Origin: Talaromyces rugulosus
Taxonomy: Eukaryota; Ascomycota; Eurotiomycetes; Eurotiales; Trichocomaceae
Length of the DNA stretch: 64,000 nucleotides
Direction: 5' to 3'
NCBI RefSeq assembly: GCF_013368755.1
Contig: NC_049563.1
Span: 3,224,001-3,288,000, forward strand
In this document: positions 47,039 to 57,460 of the stretch, in pieces
Position numbering within the stretch: the stretch's first letter is position 1
Layout of the letters: each line of letters begins with the position of its first letter
Translations under genes and position numbers: made by a program
Notes under the pieces: model-generated
What the model saw: the letters and a program-made list of their open reading frames with translations, nothing else
Told to the model about the DNA's origin: nothing
The model's database searches: none

Positions 47039-48249
47039 CATTGCTAGTTACCATTGAATGGTTATATTTCTATTCCATACTTAAAGCAATATCTGAAGTA
47101 GACATTAGTTTGTAGAAACTTGGAGCACCGAGCCAAACCAAGGCGTAATCTACAGGGGGTGGGCAATCGACCCTTTGATTACATTGGGGGATGGCACCTG
47201 GCCCTTTCTGGCTTCCTGGACCGTGACGGCGGATGCTGCATGTAATATCGCTAATTCAAAGCACCCGGAGGTTGATTAGCTCTCGGTTGCTCCTCAACTA
47301 AGGTTCGTGTGGACATTTCGAAAAGAAGCCTTGCTGTTAGCCTTTCCACCAACTTGACCCCAGATGGACACCCAGGGAAACGGTAGGCTCTCTGCAGTGA
47401 AGTAACTGCAAGATGCAGAACAAGTTGCAAGTTCAAAGGATGCCTTGTTTGCATGGAACCTTATAGAAATCCTAGGGTTCTATTTTGGGTGCTGGTACTC
47501 TGTCTGGAATTTTACATGTTTGATACAGAACCTGTAATTTTACAGTATCATGTGATTAGGGTTTGATATCAGCCAGAATATATAGGACTGAAAAGACCCT
47601 TACCAAATAGGGTTGCAACGGTCGAGATGAAATTTATATCCGCGATGAACCTAGCAGAGAAAAAGTTGAATTCCGTCACACTCATGGTTCCCCCACGGTC
47701 AAGTCGTCTCAGTCCCACCAGGGGTCGGTGGAACGAGAGGATATTATTCGTCTGAAATCAGACTATTTATAAACTATTTTGTGAGTTATTTAAAAGATAT
47801 AGTAGCTTTTCCTGACATCTGAAAAGATGTAGTATACACATACATTATGACGACATCCGGACGGATCTAACCTTGAGTTAACATTGACTATAAATAATAC
47901 AGTAAGCATATATAAAATATAAATAAATATATAGTAAATATGTCTCCATTGAATAATTAATATCAAATTGATTAATGTCATGCATATGCATATGCATGTG
48001 CCAGCTGGCAGATCCTACAGACGTACACGTACGGATGCGAGGAATAAGCCGGCACAAAGACCGAGGCAAACGCGACAGTGCTTTCGATGATCCCTTCTCT
48101 TACCGTCGCCGATTGCCGGTTCTATGACTGTTTTTTTATTTAATCTTAATTTACTATTATGCTAGATTTACTCGCAATTATGTGATTGCCGCATCTAGAT
48201 TGCGTGATTGCGCATGGCGCCCGCCAATCGCGTCAGACAGCCTGCGGGG
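47039..48249. other. Intergenic, 1.2 kb, no gene seen
   Basis: No useful frame. The right part (47880-48200) is AT-rich. A tandem GCATAT patch (GCATATGCATATGCAT) lies at 47982-47997. Confidence 0.5.
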
Positions 48250-48255
48250 TATAAA
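48250..48255 (+). promoter_or_regulatory. TATA box of the dioxygenase gene
   Basis: TATAAA about 95 bp before the start at 48350, with a T/C-rich stretch (TTGTCTTTCTTCC) directly after it. Motif seen; role inferred. Confidence 0.5.
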
Positions 48256-48349
48256 GAGGACTTGTCTTTCTTCCATTTTTTTTTGTCTTGACTGAATTTA
48301 AAAATATTATACTCTCAAGAGAAGATAGCTTGAATTGTATACAACAACA

Positions 48350-49709
48350 ATGGCCTCCGTCTCTTCACAGCCAACCGCTCCCCACGAGCTCCTGGGCCCT
48401 ATCGACCTCGCCCTCTTCCCCGACGGCCTCAAGACTACCGGACAGCACGAGCCGCTGGAGGAATTTGTGCAACCCTTTGACCGCTATCCCAAGGAGATTA
48501 CAGGCTCGACGGCATGGCAGCCCGAGGATTTCAAGGATCAGCCTGAGAAGTGGACGCACCGCTTCACGCCGGCCGAAGTCGACGAGCTGAGTGCTACAGC
48601 CGATGCGTTTATTGCCGCGGGGACACAGTTGACTGGTATCTCCAAGGTAGAATAGACCCGTTATATATATATGATGTCAAGGGAATCGAACTAATAAGGC
48701 TGGCAGGACAACTTCCCTCTCCCGAACCTGGGCCCGTTCCTACTCCATCTACGCGAGGAGCTCCTCCACGGCCGCGGATTCATTCTGTTCAAGGGCTTGC
48801 CTGTGACTGAATGGGGCAATGCCAAATCTGCCGTGGCGTACATGGGCCTGGGCACGTACCTGGGCTACTTTGTGAGCCAGAACAGCCGCGGACATGTGCT
48901 GGGCCATGTCAAGGATTTGGGCGAGGACTCGACGCAGATTGACAAGGTGCGCATCTACCGCACCAACGCGAGGTATTTCTTCTTTTCACCCCTTAAGTCT
49001 TGGCTTCGCTGATTTGGGGTTCAAGACAATTTTTCCACGCCGACGACTCCGACATTGTCGGTCTGCTGTGCATTGCGCGCGCCCTCGAAGGCGGCGAGTC
49101 TGACCTGGCCTCGTCGCACAGCGTCTACAACGTGCTTTCCCGCGAAAGACCAGACGTGCTCAAGACTCTGACCGAGCGTATATGGTACTTTGACCGCAAA
49201 GGGGAAACGTCGCGCGGCCAGCAAGAGTATATCCGCACGAGCGTCATGTACCTGGAGCGGGGGGAGAACCCACGAGTATATACCAAGTTGGTCACTCAAA
49301 CACTTTTTCTACAAGAGTATACGTTTTGCTAATATTTCTCCACAGATTCGACCCGTATTTCGTCCGCTCCCTCACCCGCTTCTCGGACAAGGGCATCATC
49401 CCCCCGCTCTCCGCCGAGCAGGTAGAAGCCCTGCACGTGCTTGAAGAAACATGCCAGCGTCTCGCGCTGCACATGGTGCTCGAGGTCGGCGATATCCAGT
49501 TCCTCGCAAACTCGCACATTTTGCACTCGCGCACGGAGTACAAGGATTATGCGCCGCCGGCGCCGCGGCGTCATTTGATGAGGTTGTGGTTGGCAACGCC
49601 GGAGAGTGAAGGTGGTTGGAAGTTGCCGTATTGGGATAGTGATGAGAAGAAGAGGGGAGGGATTCAGGTGGATGATCAGCCGCCGGTGGCGCCGTTGGAT
49701 GCGGAGTGA
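48350..49709 (+). CDS. TfdA/TauD-type Fe(II)/2-oxoglutarate dioxygenase
   Basis: Non-heme iron oxygenase of the TauD superfamily. Exons 48350-48646, 48707-48972, 49026-49286 and 49346-49709 splice in frame to 395 residues. The iron-binding HxD is H192-A-D194 (QFFHADDSD). The distal His is at 335 (HILHSRTEY; H332 is the alternative), and Arg of RRHLMRLW near 354 should bind 2-oxoglutarate. Earlier motifs FILFKGLPV and AYMGLGTYLGYFVSQ are typical of fungal members. Such enzymes act in sulfonate use or as tailoring oxygenases; no sulfonate genes are adjacent, so the substrate is open. Confidence 0.87.
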
Positions 49710-49820
49710 TTTTTGTAATGATTAGTATGATTGGAATGATTAGAATGTACGTGAATTAGCTGTTTAATATAAATAAAAGTATAGTACATTAGATTAATGT
49801 ATGTAGGTAGAACGATGCTA

Positions 49821-51769
49821 TTATCTAGCATCAAACGGCCACATCTCGTCCGCTTTTTCCACTGTTATTTCTCCAACTTCTTTAGTAGTCTGTATCCATT
49901 CATCGTACGCCGCGCGATTCGCTTCTTTCGTAGTATCCCACTCATCATTCGGAACCCAGCCATCCGAGTTCGTATCGAGGGAATTTTGTAGCCATACTTT
50001 TAGTGTCTGAACAGTCTCAAAATCCTCATACTCTGTCGCGTGTTTTGCCAATTCTTCCGCTGTCAGAGAAAACGGACATGTCCCTGATAATCCAAGCTCG
50101 GTCCAGCGAGCGGACAGCTCGATCAATTTTTGACGCAGAGTCACAGGGTTGTCTCGTCATGTTGTGTGGCAGTAGTGAAAGACTCGAAAGAGAGTCGGGT
50201 CAAGCAATCTTGCAGGGTGTAGTTTGGGGGTTAAGCCCTTTATGCATACGTCGTATGTCTGGTAGCAGATTGAGGCATCTTTGAATTGTCGTTTTTGATG
50301 GTGTTCGTCTTGCTCATTCTCAAATGTGTTTCCCTCTGGGTATTTCCGGACTGCAGCAAAATCGGGCGTTTCATTGGCATATATAAACGCAGGTTCGATG
50401 CTTGCTGATTGCCAGTCAATAACACCTGTAATCACAGTGGGATCCTCGGCCGAGACATAGATGTTCCGCTTGTGAAAGTCGGGATGGAGCAGAGCTGGGG
50501 TCGCAGCGTTTTGTATGCTTTTATTCACGATCAACTTTTGCATTACCTGTTGGCTTGTTTCCAAAAGACTAGCATGGTCATGAAGAGATCCCTGATGAGG
50601 GAGGAAGCCAGAATCGGTTCGAGGTAGACGAGAGAAACCAGTCTCTATCAAGCCTAGACAATAGCTTGCAAGGTCTTTCCCTATTGTGTCACTGTATTAG
50701 AACTGCTGTCAATTAGACAGGGTAAAACTCACAAGGACCGCAATTAGAACTCGGACCGCCATACATGTCAAGCTCCCCTGGTCCCCTGTTCCAATACACC
50801 GGACCACAATGTGGCCCAACGCAAAACCCCGCCTCAAAGGGGATCTTCAAATGCGACTCTAGCGGTCCGTCTGAAAAGTATAAACTGCCATAGGCTGGAA
50901 ATTTGAGGGATGCCATATCTCTCATCGCCAAGGAAAGCGCCTTGGTGCACAGCATATGCTGTTCTGAATTCATTTTGGGCCATATTTGGTGTAGCTGAAC
51001 ACCGGGAACATGTTCCTGGATGATGTATTCTGTGCCGGTGGGGTTTGATGGGTTATCGTTCCAGTCTAGGATTTTGGGTATTGGAAGTGAGATTTTTGGA
51101 TTGTACTATACGGACACATCAGCAAGTATGCACAAAAAATCTTTCGAGGTAGATTCGTACAGTATGTCATGGTCGCAACCTCAGAGTTAGTTGTCAACCT
51201 TGGCGGCCCAGCAATATTAGTAGGCAATCTCGCCGCGACACAAGAGCCCGTGTCCATGGTGAAGAGAAAGACTCTGTTAAACCCGCCTTCTCGCTTTTCA
51301 CATTTGATTATCTTGGTTGCCCCGGGGCATAGACTAATGACCTTTTTACCAAGTTCTGAAAAGTTAAAGGAAATAGAGCGAGAGGCTCGTTGAAGCTCGT
51401 CCTGATTGAGCCATCTTCCACTGGTGTAGTTGTAAGGATCGAGCTCTGTGATGGAGTTAGCAAAGAAATAAGTAATTTTTACTGATGTGAAAACAAACCT
51501 ATGCCTTGGTGAAAGCTGTCAGGCAAGTGATGCCGCGACATCTTGCTGCCCATATTGGACAGCCCTCTTCGAGACGAAAAAGTGATACGGACATGCTGGA
51601 TGATGACTCGCGCAGGAATTCGCAACGGTCGCCAGAATTGATGCATACTGTTTGCCAATTCAATGCGCGAACAGATGTCTATACATTTCTTGGGAGGTTG
51701 CGAATAAGTTGAGTAAACAAATGCCTTGGCCAATGATTTTATATGAAGTGGGTCTATACTTTTATCCAA
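49821..51769 (-). pseudogene. AIM9/APH-like phosphotransferase with several lesions
   Basis: Protein-kinase-like fold protein of the AIM9 / aminoglycoside phosphotransferase group. From the 5' end: possible presequence, LDPYNYTSGRWLNQDE, NRVFLFTMDTGSCVAARLP, TTNSEVATM, then LPIPKILDWNDNPSNPTGTEY, a middle part, HPDFHKRNIYV with the following GVIDWQSASIEPAF, and a helical C-terminus to 49821. Lesions: TGA at 50157-50159 in frame, with the same frame carrying on for 112 codons; a frame mismatch at the intron near 50700-50735; and another near an A run at about 51090-51100. Only the last parts might still be translated. Dead or dying gene. Confidence 0.7.
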
Positions 51770-52088
51770 TTGGTCAGACTGGACAAAGGCTGTTTATTCA
51801 TTGTTCAATACTTATTTACGCAAGTAAATAAATAGGGAAATATATAAATAGAAATAAAAATAAAAATAAGTAATCTCATTGAATGAAATACGCCGGACAT
51901 GTCAATTATTGCCAACCTGAGACGACAAATTCAGCTCTAGATTCTAGAGTGGTTTATCACTGACCTTCAGAGCGACAGTCAGCCTGCCCTCGTCACAAAT
52001 CTATTCTATCTTGATGATATCAGTGGTATTCTCAACCAAGAATCATCTTTTCATTCTCCAATTTCCATTCGACCAACTATCCGCCACA
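51770..52088. other. Divergent intergenic, 319 bp
   Basis: Between the AIM9-like pseudogene and the M20D gene. Contains AAATA repeats near 51826-51870; no gene. Confidence 0.5.
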
Positions 52089-53090
52089 ATGCAGTGGAGT
52101 CACGACCGCCGCAAGATCATCGGGCGCTTCTTCCCCGACCTGGACGAGCACGCTGCAATCTACAAAGACCTCCTCCACCACCACCCCGAGCTGCCATGCC
52201 AGGAGCAACGCACCACCTCGGTTGTCGCCTCCCGCCTCAAAACCCTGGGCTTCTCTGTCCAGCGACACATTGGCGGCCACGGCGTCGTGGGCCTCCTCCC
52301 CAACGGACCTGGCGCCAAAGTCCTCCTGCGCTCAGAGCTCGACGCCCTCCCTATTATCGAGGCGACGGGCCTCCCCTACGCAAGCAAGGTTGAGCAGGTT
52401 GACGCCGACGTGATAAAAAAGGGCGCCATGCATGCCTGCGCACACGATATGCACATGGCGTGTCTCCTAAGCGTAGCCGCACTCCTGCACAGCGCGCGCG
52501 CCCTGTGGTCTGGTACATTGATCGTCCTCTTCCAACCAAACGAGGAGCGCCTGCTCGGCGCAAAGGCCATGATAGAGGACAACCTCTTTGGCAAGATCCC
52601 CCTGTCTACCGTGTGCTTGGCCCAGCACTGTGTGCCCACCAAGAGCGGCACTGTCGCCGTCAAGCCCGGCCGGGTGCTGGGGTTCTTGGACTCGCTGGCT
52701 GTCTGGGTTTATGGGCGTGGCGCACATGGAGCCACTCCGCAGCTCGCGATTGATCCGACCGTGCTGGTAGCGAGTATTCTCACGCCGCTGCAGACGGTTG
52801 AACGAGCGGCCGAGGTCGTGCAGGAGATGACGCCGGACATTGTTGCGGATGATTCTGTGCTTCTCGCGCTGCCGCCTGGCAACAAGGAGCCAATTCCATA
52901 TGTGTACTGGAACATTGGAGTCACGGATCCGGAAACTTGGGACAGGGCAAACCGCGTGGGAAAGCTGTGGGACTTGGCTCCGACGCATAGTGCCACTTAT
53001 ACGCCGGTAATTGAGCCTACTCTGCGGACAGGAGTCGGGGCATTGGCTCTCTCTGCGCTGACATTTCTCCACGTGAATAGTGGGACATAG
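52089..53090 (+). CDS. M20D amidohydrolase with most of its lid domain missing
   Basis: IAA-amino-acid hydrolase / aminoacylase family, single exon, 333 residues against about 420 usual. The catalytic domain is complete: RSELDALP (D85), HACAHDMHM with C117 and H119, NEERLLGA with E152-E153, AQHC with H180, and THSATYTPVIEPTLRTG with H300. The lid starts normally (WVYGRGAHGATPQLAIDP) up to LQTVERAAEVV at about 244, where it should go on for about 90 residues. Instead the text jumps to PDIVADDSVLLAL of the second half of the catalytic domain. The deletion is in frame and no stop follows, so a protein is still made; activity is uncertain. Confidence 0.8.
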   Translation: MQWSHDRRKIIGRFFPDLDEHAAIYKDLLHHHPELPCQEQRTTSVVASRLKTLGFSVQRHIGGHGVVGLLPNGPGAKVLLRSELDALPIIEATGLPYASKVEQVDADVIKKGAMHACAHDMHMACLLSVAALLHSARALWSGTLIVLFQPNEERLLGAKAMIEDNLFGKIPLSTVCLAQHCVPTKSGTVAVKPGRVLGFLDSLAVWVYGRGAHGATPQLAIDPTVLVASILTPLQTVERAAEVVQEMTPDIVADDSVLLALPPGNKEPIPYVYWNIGVTDPETWDRANRVGKLWDLAPTHSATYTPVIEPTLRTGVGALALSALTFLHVNSGT

Positions 53091-53524
53091 CTAACATTAC
53101 ATTGATTTCAATAAACCATATTCTTAGGCTAGACTGTACCTTTTTAACATGTTAAATAGTGTAAAGGAATAGCCTCTAACTGCTGTTCGAGGCAGTCAAA
53201 CAAGGTAACCTTGATCAGGTGACATCAAGTTAGTTAACTCGTCTATACTCAGGTTGGAACGAATCACTTGTCACATGGCATGGGCATATTTCTCTCTATA
53301 AATGTTTGATACGTGTTTAAAAACTCTAAATTTAAACTAGACAAACTATATAATGTTATGTAAAACCCGATCTTATCGCTTATCGATTTATTTCCTAAAC
53401 GGGAAATGAAATCCGGTCGAATAAGCCCCTCCCATTCCCACAAATTTAACTACACTGACGAGGAACCGACCTCCAAAAAGAAAGAGAAAAAAAAAAGACA
53501 AAAGGAAGAATAAAAGTAAATACA
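53091..53524. other. Intergenic, 434 bp, no gene seen
   Basis: Holds a purine-rich leader (AAAAAGAAAGAGAAAAAAAA near 53475) before the amidotransferase gene. No other feature. Confidence 0.5.
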
Positions 53525-54553
53525 ATGATCATCCACGTCGCCATCCTCGACACAGACATCCCCGTGCGCCCCGTCTTCTGGGCGCGGGGCTTGTACAGTT
53601 CTCAGTTCCGCACGCTACTACAATCTGCCGCGGGGCGGATGAACAGCCAGCAAAAGAACCAAACGGAAAATATTGAAATACATACCTCGGCGTATGACAT
53701 CGTCGGAGGTTCGTATCCTGCTCTGGATACACTGCGCTGCAGTCCGAGGCAAAAAGGAGGTCGTCAGACGCGAGTGAAGAACTTGAATTCCCTGCCTATT
53801 GACGCGATCATCGTCACGGGCTCGCTCGCTTCGAGTTATCAGTTTGATGAGTACCCATGGATTATTCAACTGCAGCAGTTTATCCAGACGGTGTGGAAGA
53901 GGTATCCGGCCGTGAAGATGTTTGGGTCTTGTTTTGGGCATCAGTTGATTGCGCAGGCGCTGCTTTCTCAACTATCCTCGGAAAAGGAGCAGCTGTTGTT
54001 GATCGATGAGAAAACCGCTACTCCTCCTCCTGCAGCAGCGCACGTCGAGGAATGTCCGCTGGGTTTCGAAATCGGCATCCATCCCATAACCCTAAACCCG
54101 GCATTCGTCAGCAGCGCAAGCCCAGCTCTCTCTACGCTGTGCAACAGGGAGATGCGAATTCAGCTGTTCCATGGAGATCGTGTTATTTCTTCCTCACAGC
54201 AGGATAAAGCAGCTCTGCCTTCTCCATGGATGAGTATCGGAAGTACAGAGATCTCACCCATTCAAGGACTGTTCCACCCTGGCCGGGTGCTCACATACCA
54301 GGGCCATTTTGAGTTTGATTCCTGGGCAAACAGGGAGCTTGTGGTAGTTAGTACGAGTCGGTGGGGGTGGACGGAGGAGATGAGCAAGAAATATATAGAG
54401 CAGGTTGGACAAGTGGGACAGGACGATGATGATTCGAAGCTGGCGGCTGAAGTGGTGGTGTGGTTTTTTGCAGAGGAAGACAATTCGCCAAAGAGTGTAG
54501 GGGCTATCAAGAGATTTACTGGAAAATTTATGAAAATGCTGTGTCTAGGTTGA
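53525..54553 (+). CDS. Class I glutamine amidotransferase-like protein
   Basis: Flavodoxin-like GATase1 domain protein, single exon, 342 residues. The nucleophile elbow is GSCFGHQL with C136. The catalytic partners are H261 and E263 in TYQGHFEFD, so the triad is complete. N-terminal strand IIHVAILDTDIPV and IDAIIVTGSLASSYQFDEYPWI are typical of fungal stand-alone GATase1 proteins. These are often annotated as GMP synthase-like, but the ATP-pyrophosphatase domain of GMP synthase is absent. Substrate unknown. Start context ACAATGA. Confidence 0.85.
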   Translation: MIIHVAILDTDIPVRPVFWARGLYSSQFRTLLQSAAGRMNSQQKNQTENIEIHTSAYDIVGGSYPALDTLRCSPRQKGGRQTRVKNLNSLPIDAIIVTGSLASSYQFDEYPWIIQLQQFIQTVWKRYPAVKMFGSCFGHQLIAQALLSQLSSEKEQLLLIDEKTATPPPAAAHVEECPLGFEIGIHPITLNPAFVSSASPALSTLCNREMRIQLFHGDRVISSSQQDKAALPSPWMSIGSTEISPIQGLFHPGRVLTYQGHFEFDSWANRELVVVSTSRWGWTEEMSKKYIEQVGQVGQDDDDSKLAAEVVVWFFAEEDNSPKSVGAIKRFTGKFMKMLCLG

Positions 54554-54749
54554 GAGAAGGGAGGATAGATATTAGATGTAATTGATAGTATTACGATAGA
54601 TACTGTCTAGAACAGGCTTGACAAACGGTCACCGTACTATCAGTTAACATCAGTTAGCGATATTCCATATCATTTACCAAATCAACCAAGAGTATGCTTA
54701 CATGGCTATGCACGAAGCACCCGTTCATGTCCGTTGAGTGACAGTAGGA

Positions 54750-54875
54750 TCAATGCTACAACTAGTCAGTTTGACACATTAAACTGGTAAAGTGCAGACA
54801 TACTCCGCATGACTGGCAGTTGCAATCATTGCAGTCCTGAGCGCACCCGCACGCATTGCAGTTACAAGGAGCCAT
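54750..54875 (-). CDS. Metallothionein, 25 residues
   Basis: A tiny minus-strand gene. Exon 1 54875-54804 encodes 24 residues (MAPCNCNACGCAQDCNDCNC then QSCG). A 48-nt GT-AG intron (54756-54803, ACTGAC branch site) follows, and exon 2 54755-54750 encodes His and the stop. Eight of 25 residues are Cys in CxC and CxxC pairs, with no aromatic residue, as in the 26-residue copper metallothionein of Neurospora. The role is probably Cu(I) binding in the cytosol and metal tolerance. A TATA box lies 108 bp upstream of the ATG. Call supported by composition, length, intron and promoter together. Confidence 0.82.
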
Positions 54876-54982
54876 TTCGATTGTGGTTGAGTTGAAATTG
54901 CGGTTGAGAGAGATTTGATAATTCAAAGTCAAGCAGTAATAGAGTGGTTGTTAGCAGTCAACAGTGAAGAGGGAATCCCCTG

Positions 54983-54990
54983 AATTTATA
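54983..54990 (-). promoter_or_regulatory. TATA box of the metallothionein gene
   Basis: TATAAATT on the minus strand, about 108 bp from the start codon at 54875. Motif and spacing fit a fungal core promoter; function is inferred. Confidence 0.5.
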
Positions 54991-55141
54991 GACGAGACAT
55001 GGAGGAAAATGAATGAATCAACGATACATAATGACATAAAAATTCTATCTATCCGGATATCCGACACGGACTCGAGTTCCAGAGGTATAACCCACGGCTA
55101 CCGAAAACTCAATTGAGGGTTTTTATCGAATGATTCAACAT

Positions 55142-55930
55142 CTACTGCAAAACACGCCCATAAATCAACGCATCCACCATCTCCTCGCTATTCGCGAGCC
55201 TCGCCGCCGCCGGAACTCGGCCGATGACCTCAAAGCCCAGCCCGTCCCAGATCTTGATCGAGGCCGGGTTGTTGGCAAACACGAGGTTGAAGACAGAGTA
55301 TTTGTAGCCCTGGTTGGCCAGTCAGATTCAGGAACAAAAATATGAGGAAAAGGAAGAAAATGAGTACCAATTTCGGGGCATATTCTAAATATGCTTTGCC
55401 CATGACCTTGCCGGCTCCCTGGCCGCGCGCGGCGGCGCAGGTCAGAAATCCAGCATTGCAGACATGCGAGCAGCGGCCTATATCGATATACTTAATTTAG
55501 GACTAGAATTAGGCAAAAAAAAAAAGTAGAGAAACCCACCAGGATAGTTCGGCTTGATATAAAACGTGCCGAGACACACCTTCTCCCAATCCCTCTCATG
55601 CAGCCCTATCTTCCCTGCATCTTCCTCTTCTATGAGCGCAACAACCGCAAACGTGCCAAACCAATAATCGCGAAACCGCTCCAGGGTCATCGCCTGTTCC
55701 ATGGGATACGTGCACCCACGCTCAATCTCAGCAGAGAACTCGGCGTGCAGATACCGGACCAGGCCCGGCGGCAGACTGTTGGCGCCGCCCGTTATCGGAT
55801 ATAGCGAGACCCGGCGACGGCCATCCTTGAGTGTGTCGCGACGAGGCTGGAGCAGCGGCGCGTTGGCGAGATGTGCCTTGGGAGCCGGGAGGGGCGGGTC
55901 GACGGTGTTTTCGAGGATGGAGCCTGGCAT
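55142..55930 (-). CDS. GNAT-family acetyltransferase
   Basis: Three exons, 55930-55540, 55477-55368 and 55309-55142, keep frame to 222 residues. The chosen ATG at 55930 starts MPGSILENTVDPP. A fungal N-terminal domain comes first (VSLYPITGGANSLPPGLVRY, FRDYWFGTFAVVAL). The acetyl-CoA loop is ARGQGAGKVMG at about 147-156, then AYLEYAPKL, YKYSVFNLVFANNPASIKIW and LGFEVIGRVP, the classic GNAT C-terminus. Such proteins are related to the yeast Spt10-like and YJL218-type GNATs only loosely; the substrate is unknown. Upstream in-frame codons exist, but the text there is less protein-like. Confidence 0.85.
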
Positions 55931-56227
55931 TTGTATAGATTTTATTGTCTTGTTGATATTTTTTTCAAGAGAGCAACATTGTGGTGTTATCTTTATATTA
56001 AAATCTACTATACAGTGGGGTCGCGCTCTGATTCGCCAATTTCCTCCTAGTTCGGAGCATCGCCGAGTCACAGGGCGTACATACTGGTAGTATATTGATT
56101 GATGATTATCTAGATCGGTTTCTCATCTAACAGTATCAATGATGCTACATTACCGGTACCTATATATTGGCCAATCTAGCAATGCAGCTAATATTGTTTA
56201 TTCGGCTAGAGACAGGGTTGTTCGTGT
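55931..56227. other. Intergenic, 297 bp
   Basis: 5' flank of the GNAT gene and 3' flank of the APH-like gene; nothing else seen. Confidence 0.5.
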
Positions 56228-57460
56228 CTAGAAAAGCGGCATAGTGCCGTATACCTCCCGCAGCTGCTCCCAAGTAACACTATCTCCGTAGATAAGCTTT
56301 GCAATCCTCTTGCCAGCCCAAAGACTTCCTCTTGGTGAAGCCATGTACTGACGATGGGTGACCTCCGCACTCTTAGAAGCCATGTAGGTGGAAAGGGTTG
56401 TAAGACTCGGATGCGGTGGACATTCTAGATTATCTAGCGGCGGCCTCTTTTCTTTGTCTCTCTCCATTTCCCTTATAGACTCCACAACGAGTTTCTTCAG
56501 CCCAGTGATGGGTCGATTCACCTCATCTGGTGCCGATGGGAAGGTGACTAATTCTGGGCAGACTGACAACTGCTCGAGAGGAGCAGCCTGGGCACTGCTC
56601 CAATCAATAATTCCCGTCAAATTGTACTCGTTGTCAAAAAGCATATTTCCATAATGCAGATCGAGATGACACAGGGGAAAAGGGCCTCGAACTCTATCCT
56701 CAATGGTAATGTGGGTTAGAGCCGTTTTCAGCACCCAACATGCCGTCAGCCAGTCTGGGTCATCTGGATGCATGGCAATTATTTCCCGATTTTCACTCTG
56801 CCTCTCATTGTAGAAATATTCGAGCGAAGTTTCCAGGGGGCCAGGCGAAGAGTGCCAGGCCATGGATATGATCTCGACGGGCTGATCACCATCTTCTCCA
56901 CACCAAAGGCGCCCAATGCGGCTAAATGTCAGATACTGGAGTTCTGTGAAGACATTTGCAAGCTGCCTGGCCACCTTCGTATGGTATTGGTGAGGTATGG
57001 TTCCTGCCAGACCATTCGGAAGGGTGAGACCACCCAGGAACTCCATGAAAACATACGGGTAGCCAAAGGGTTGGTCTGCGGACAGCTCAAAATCGAAAAC
57101 CTGAGGGATCGGGACAGTGGTGTGTTGTTTGATTATCCTCATCGTAGCAATCTCGCTGAGCATCGAGGTTTTATCGCCGTCATCGAGGGCTAAATGCGGG
57201 ATCCGAGCGATCCAGTATATATTGTCTGAAAATGCGAGTTCCAGGACCACATTATTGAAACCAGATGTAAAATGCGTCAGATTGACGCTGCACTTGACAT
57301 GCGAGGGCAAGTCTGGTTGATGTCTCCTCCGCGACTCTATTCCGCGTGTCGTCAAATATTCAAAGTTTGCCGAGGAGAGGAGGAGCTGGATTCGCTTATA
57401 TTTGTCAGAATCCGAACTTATGGTGGCAAAACCCTGCCAGTGGTCGCTTGGTCTTTCCAT
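56228..57460 (-). CDS. APH-family phosphotransferase, intact
   Basis: Aminoglycoside-phosphotransferase-like fold protein, single exon, 410 residues. N-lobe: TSGFNNVVLELAFSDNIYWI, EIATMRII, VPIPQVFDFE. Catalytic loop HLDLHYGNML at 265-274 with D267 and N272, and the metal-binding Asp in GIIDWSSA at 286. Hinge: YPYVFMEFLGGLTLPNGL. A C-terminal helical part with EMERDKEKRPPLD follows. Fungal members of this large family lack a proven substrate and rarely act on antibiotics. It is an intact relative of the broken AIM9-like gene 4.5 kb away, but the two are not close duplicates. Confidence 0.85.
   Translation of the reverse strand: MERPSDHWQGFATISSDSDKYKRIQLLLSSANFEYLTTRGIESRRRHQPDLPSHVKCSVNLTHFTSGFNNVVLELAFSDNIYWIARIPHLALDDGDKTSMLSEIATMRIIKQHTTVPIPQVFDFELSADQPFGYPYVFMEFLGGLTLPNGLAGTIPHQYHTKVARQLANVFTELQYLTFSRIGRLWCGEDGDQPVEIISMAWHSSPGPLETSLEYFYNERQSENREIIAMHPDDPDWLTACWVLKTALTHITIEDRVRGPFPLCHLDLHYGNMLFDNEYNLTGIIDWSSAQAAPLEQLSVCPELVTFPSAPDEVNRPITGLKKLVVESIREMERDKEKRPPLDNLECPPHPSLTTLSTYMASKSAEVTHRQYMASPRGSLWAGKRIAKLIYGDSVTWEQLREVYGTMPLF

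Noticed and set aside
48663..48672. TATATATATA as a promoter
   Set aside because: It lies inside intron 1 of the dioxygenase gene.
52467..53072. Minus-strand open frame of 201 codons
   Set aside because: Antisense to the M20D gene, low-complexity composition, no start context.
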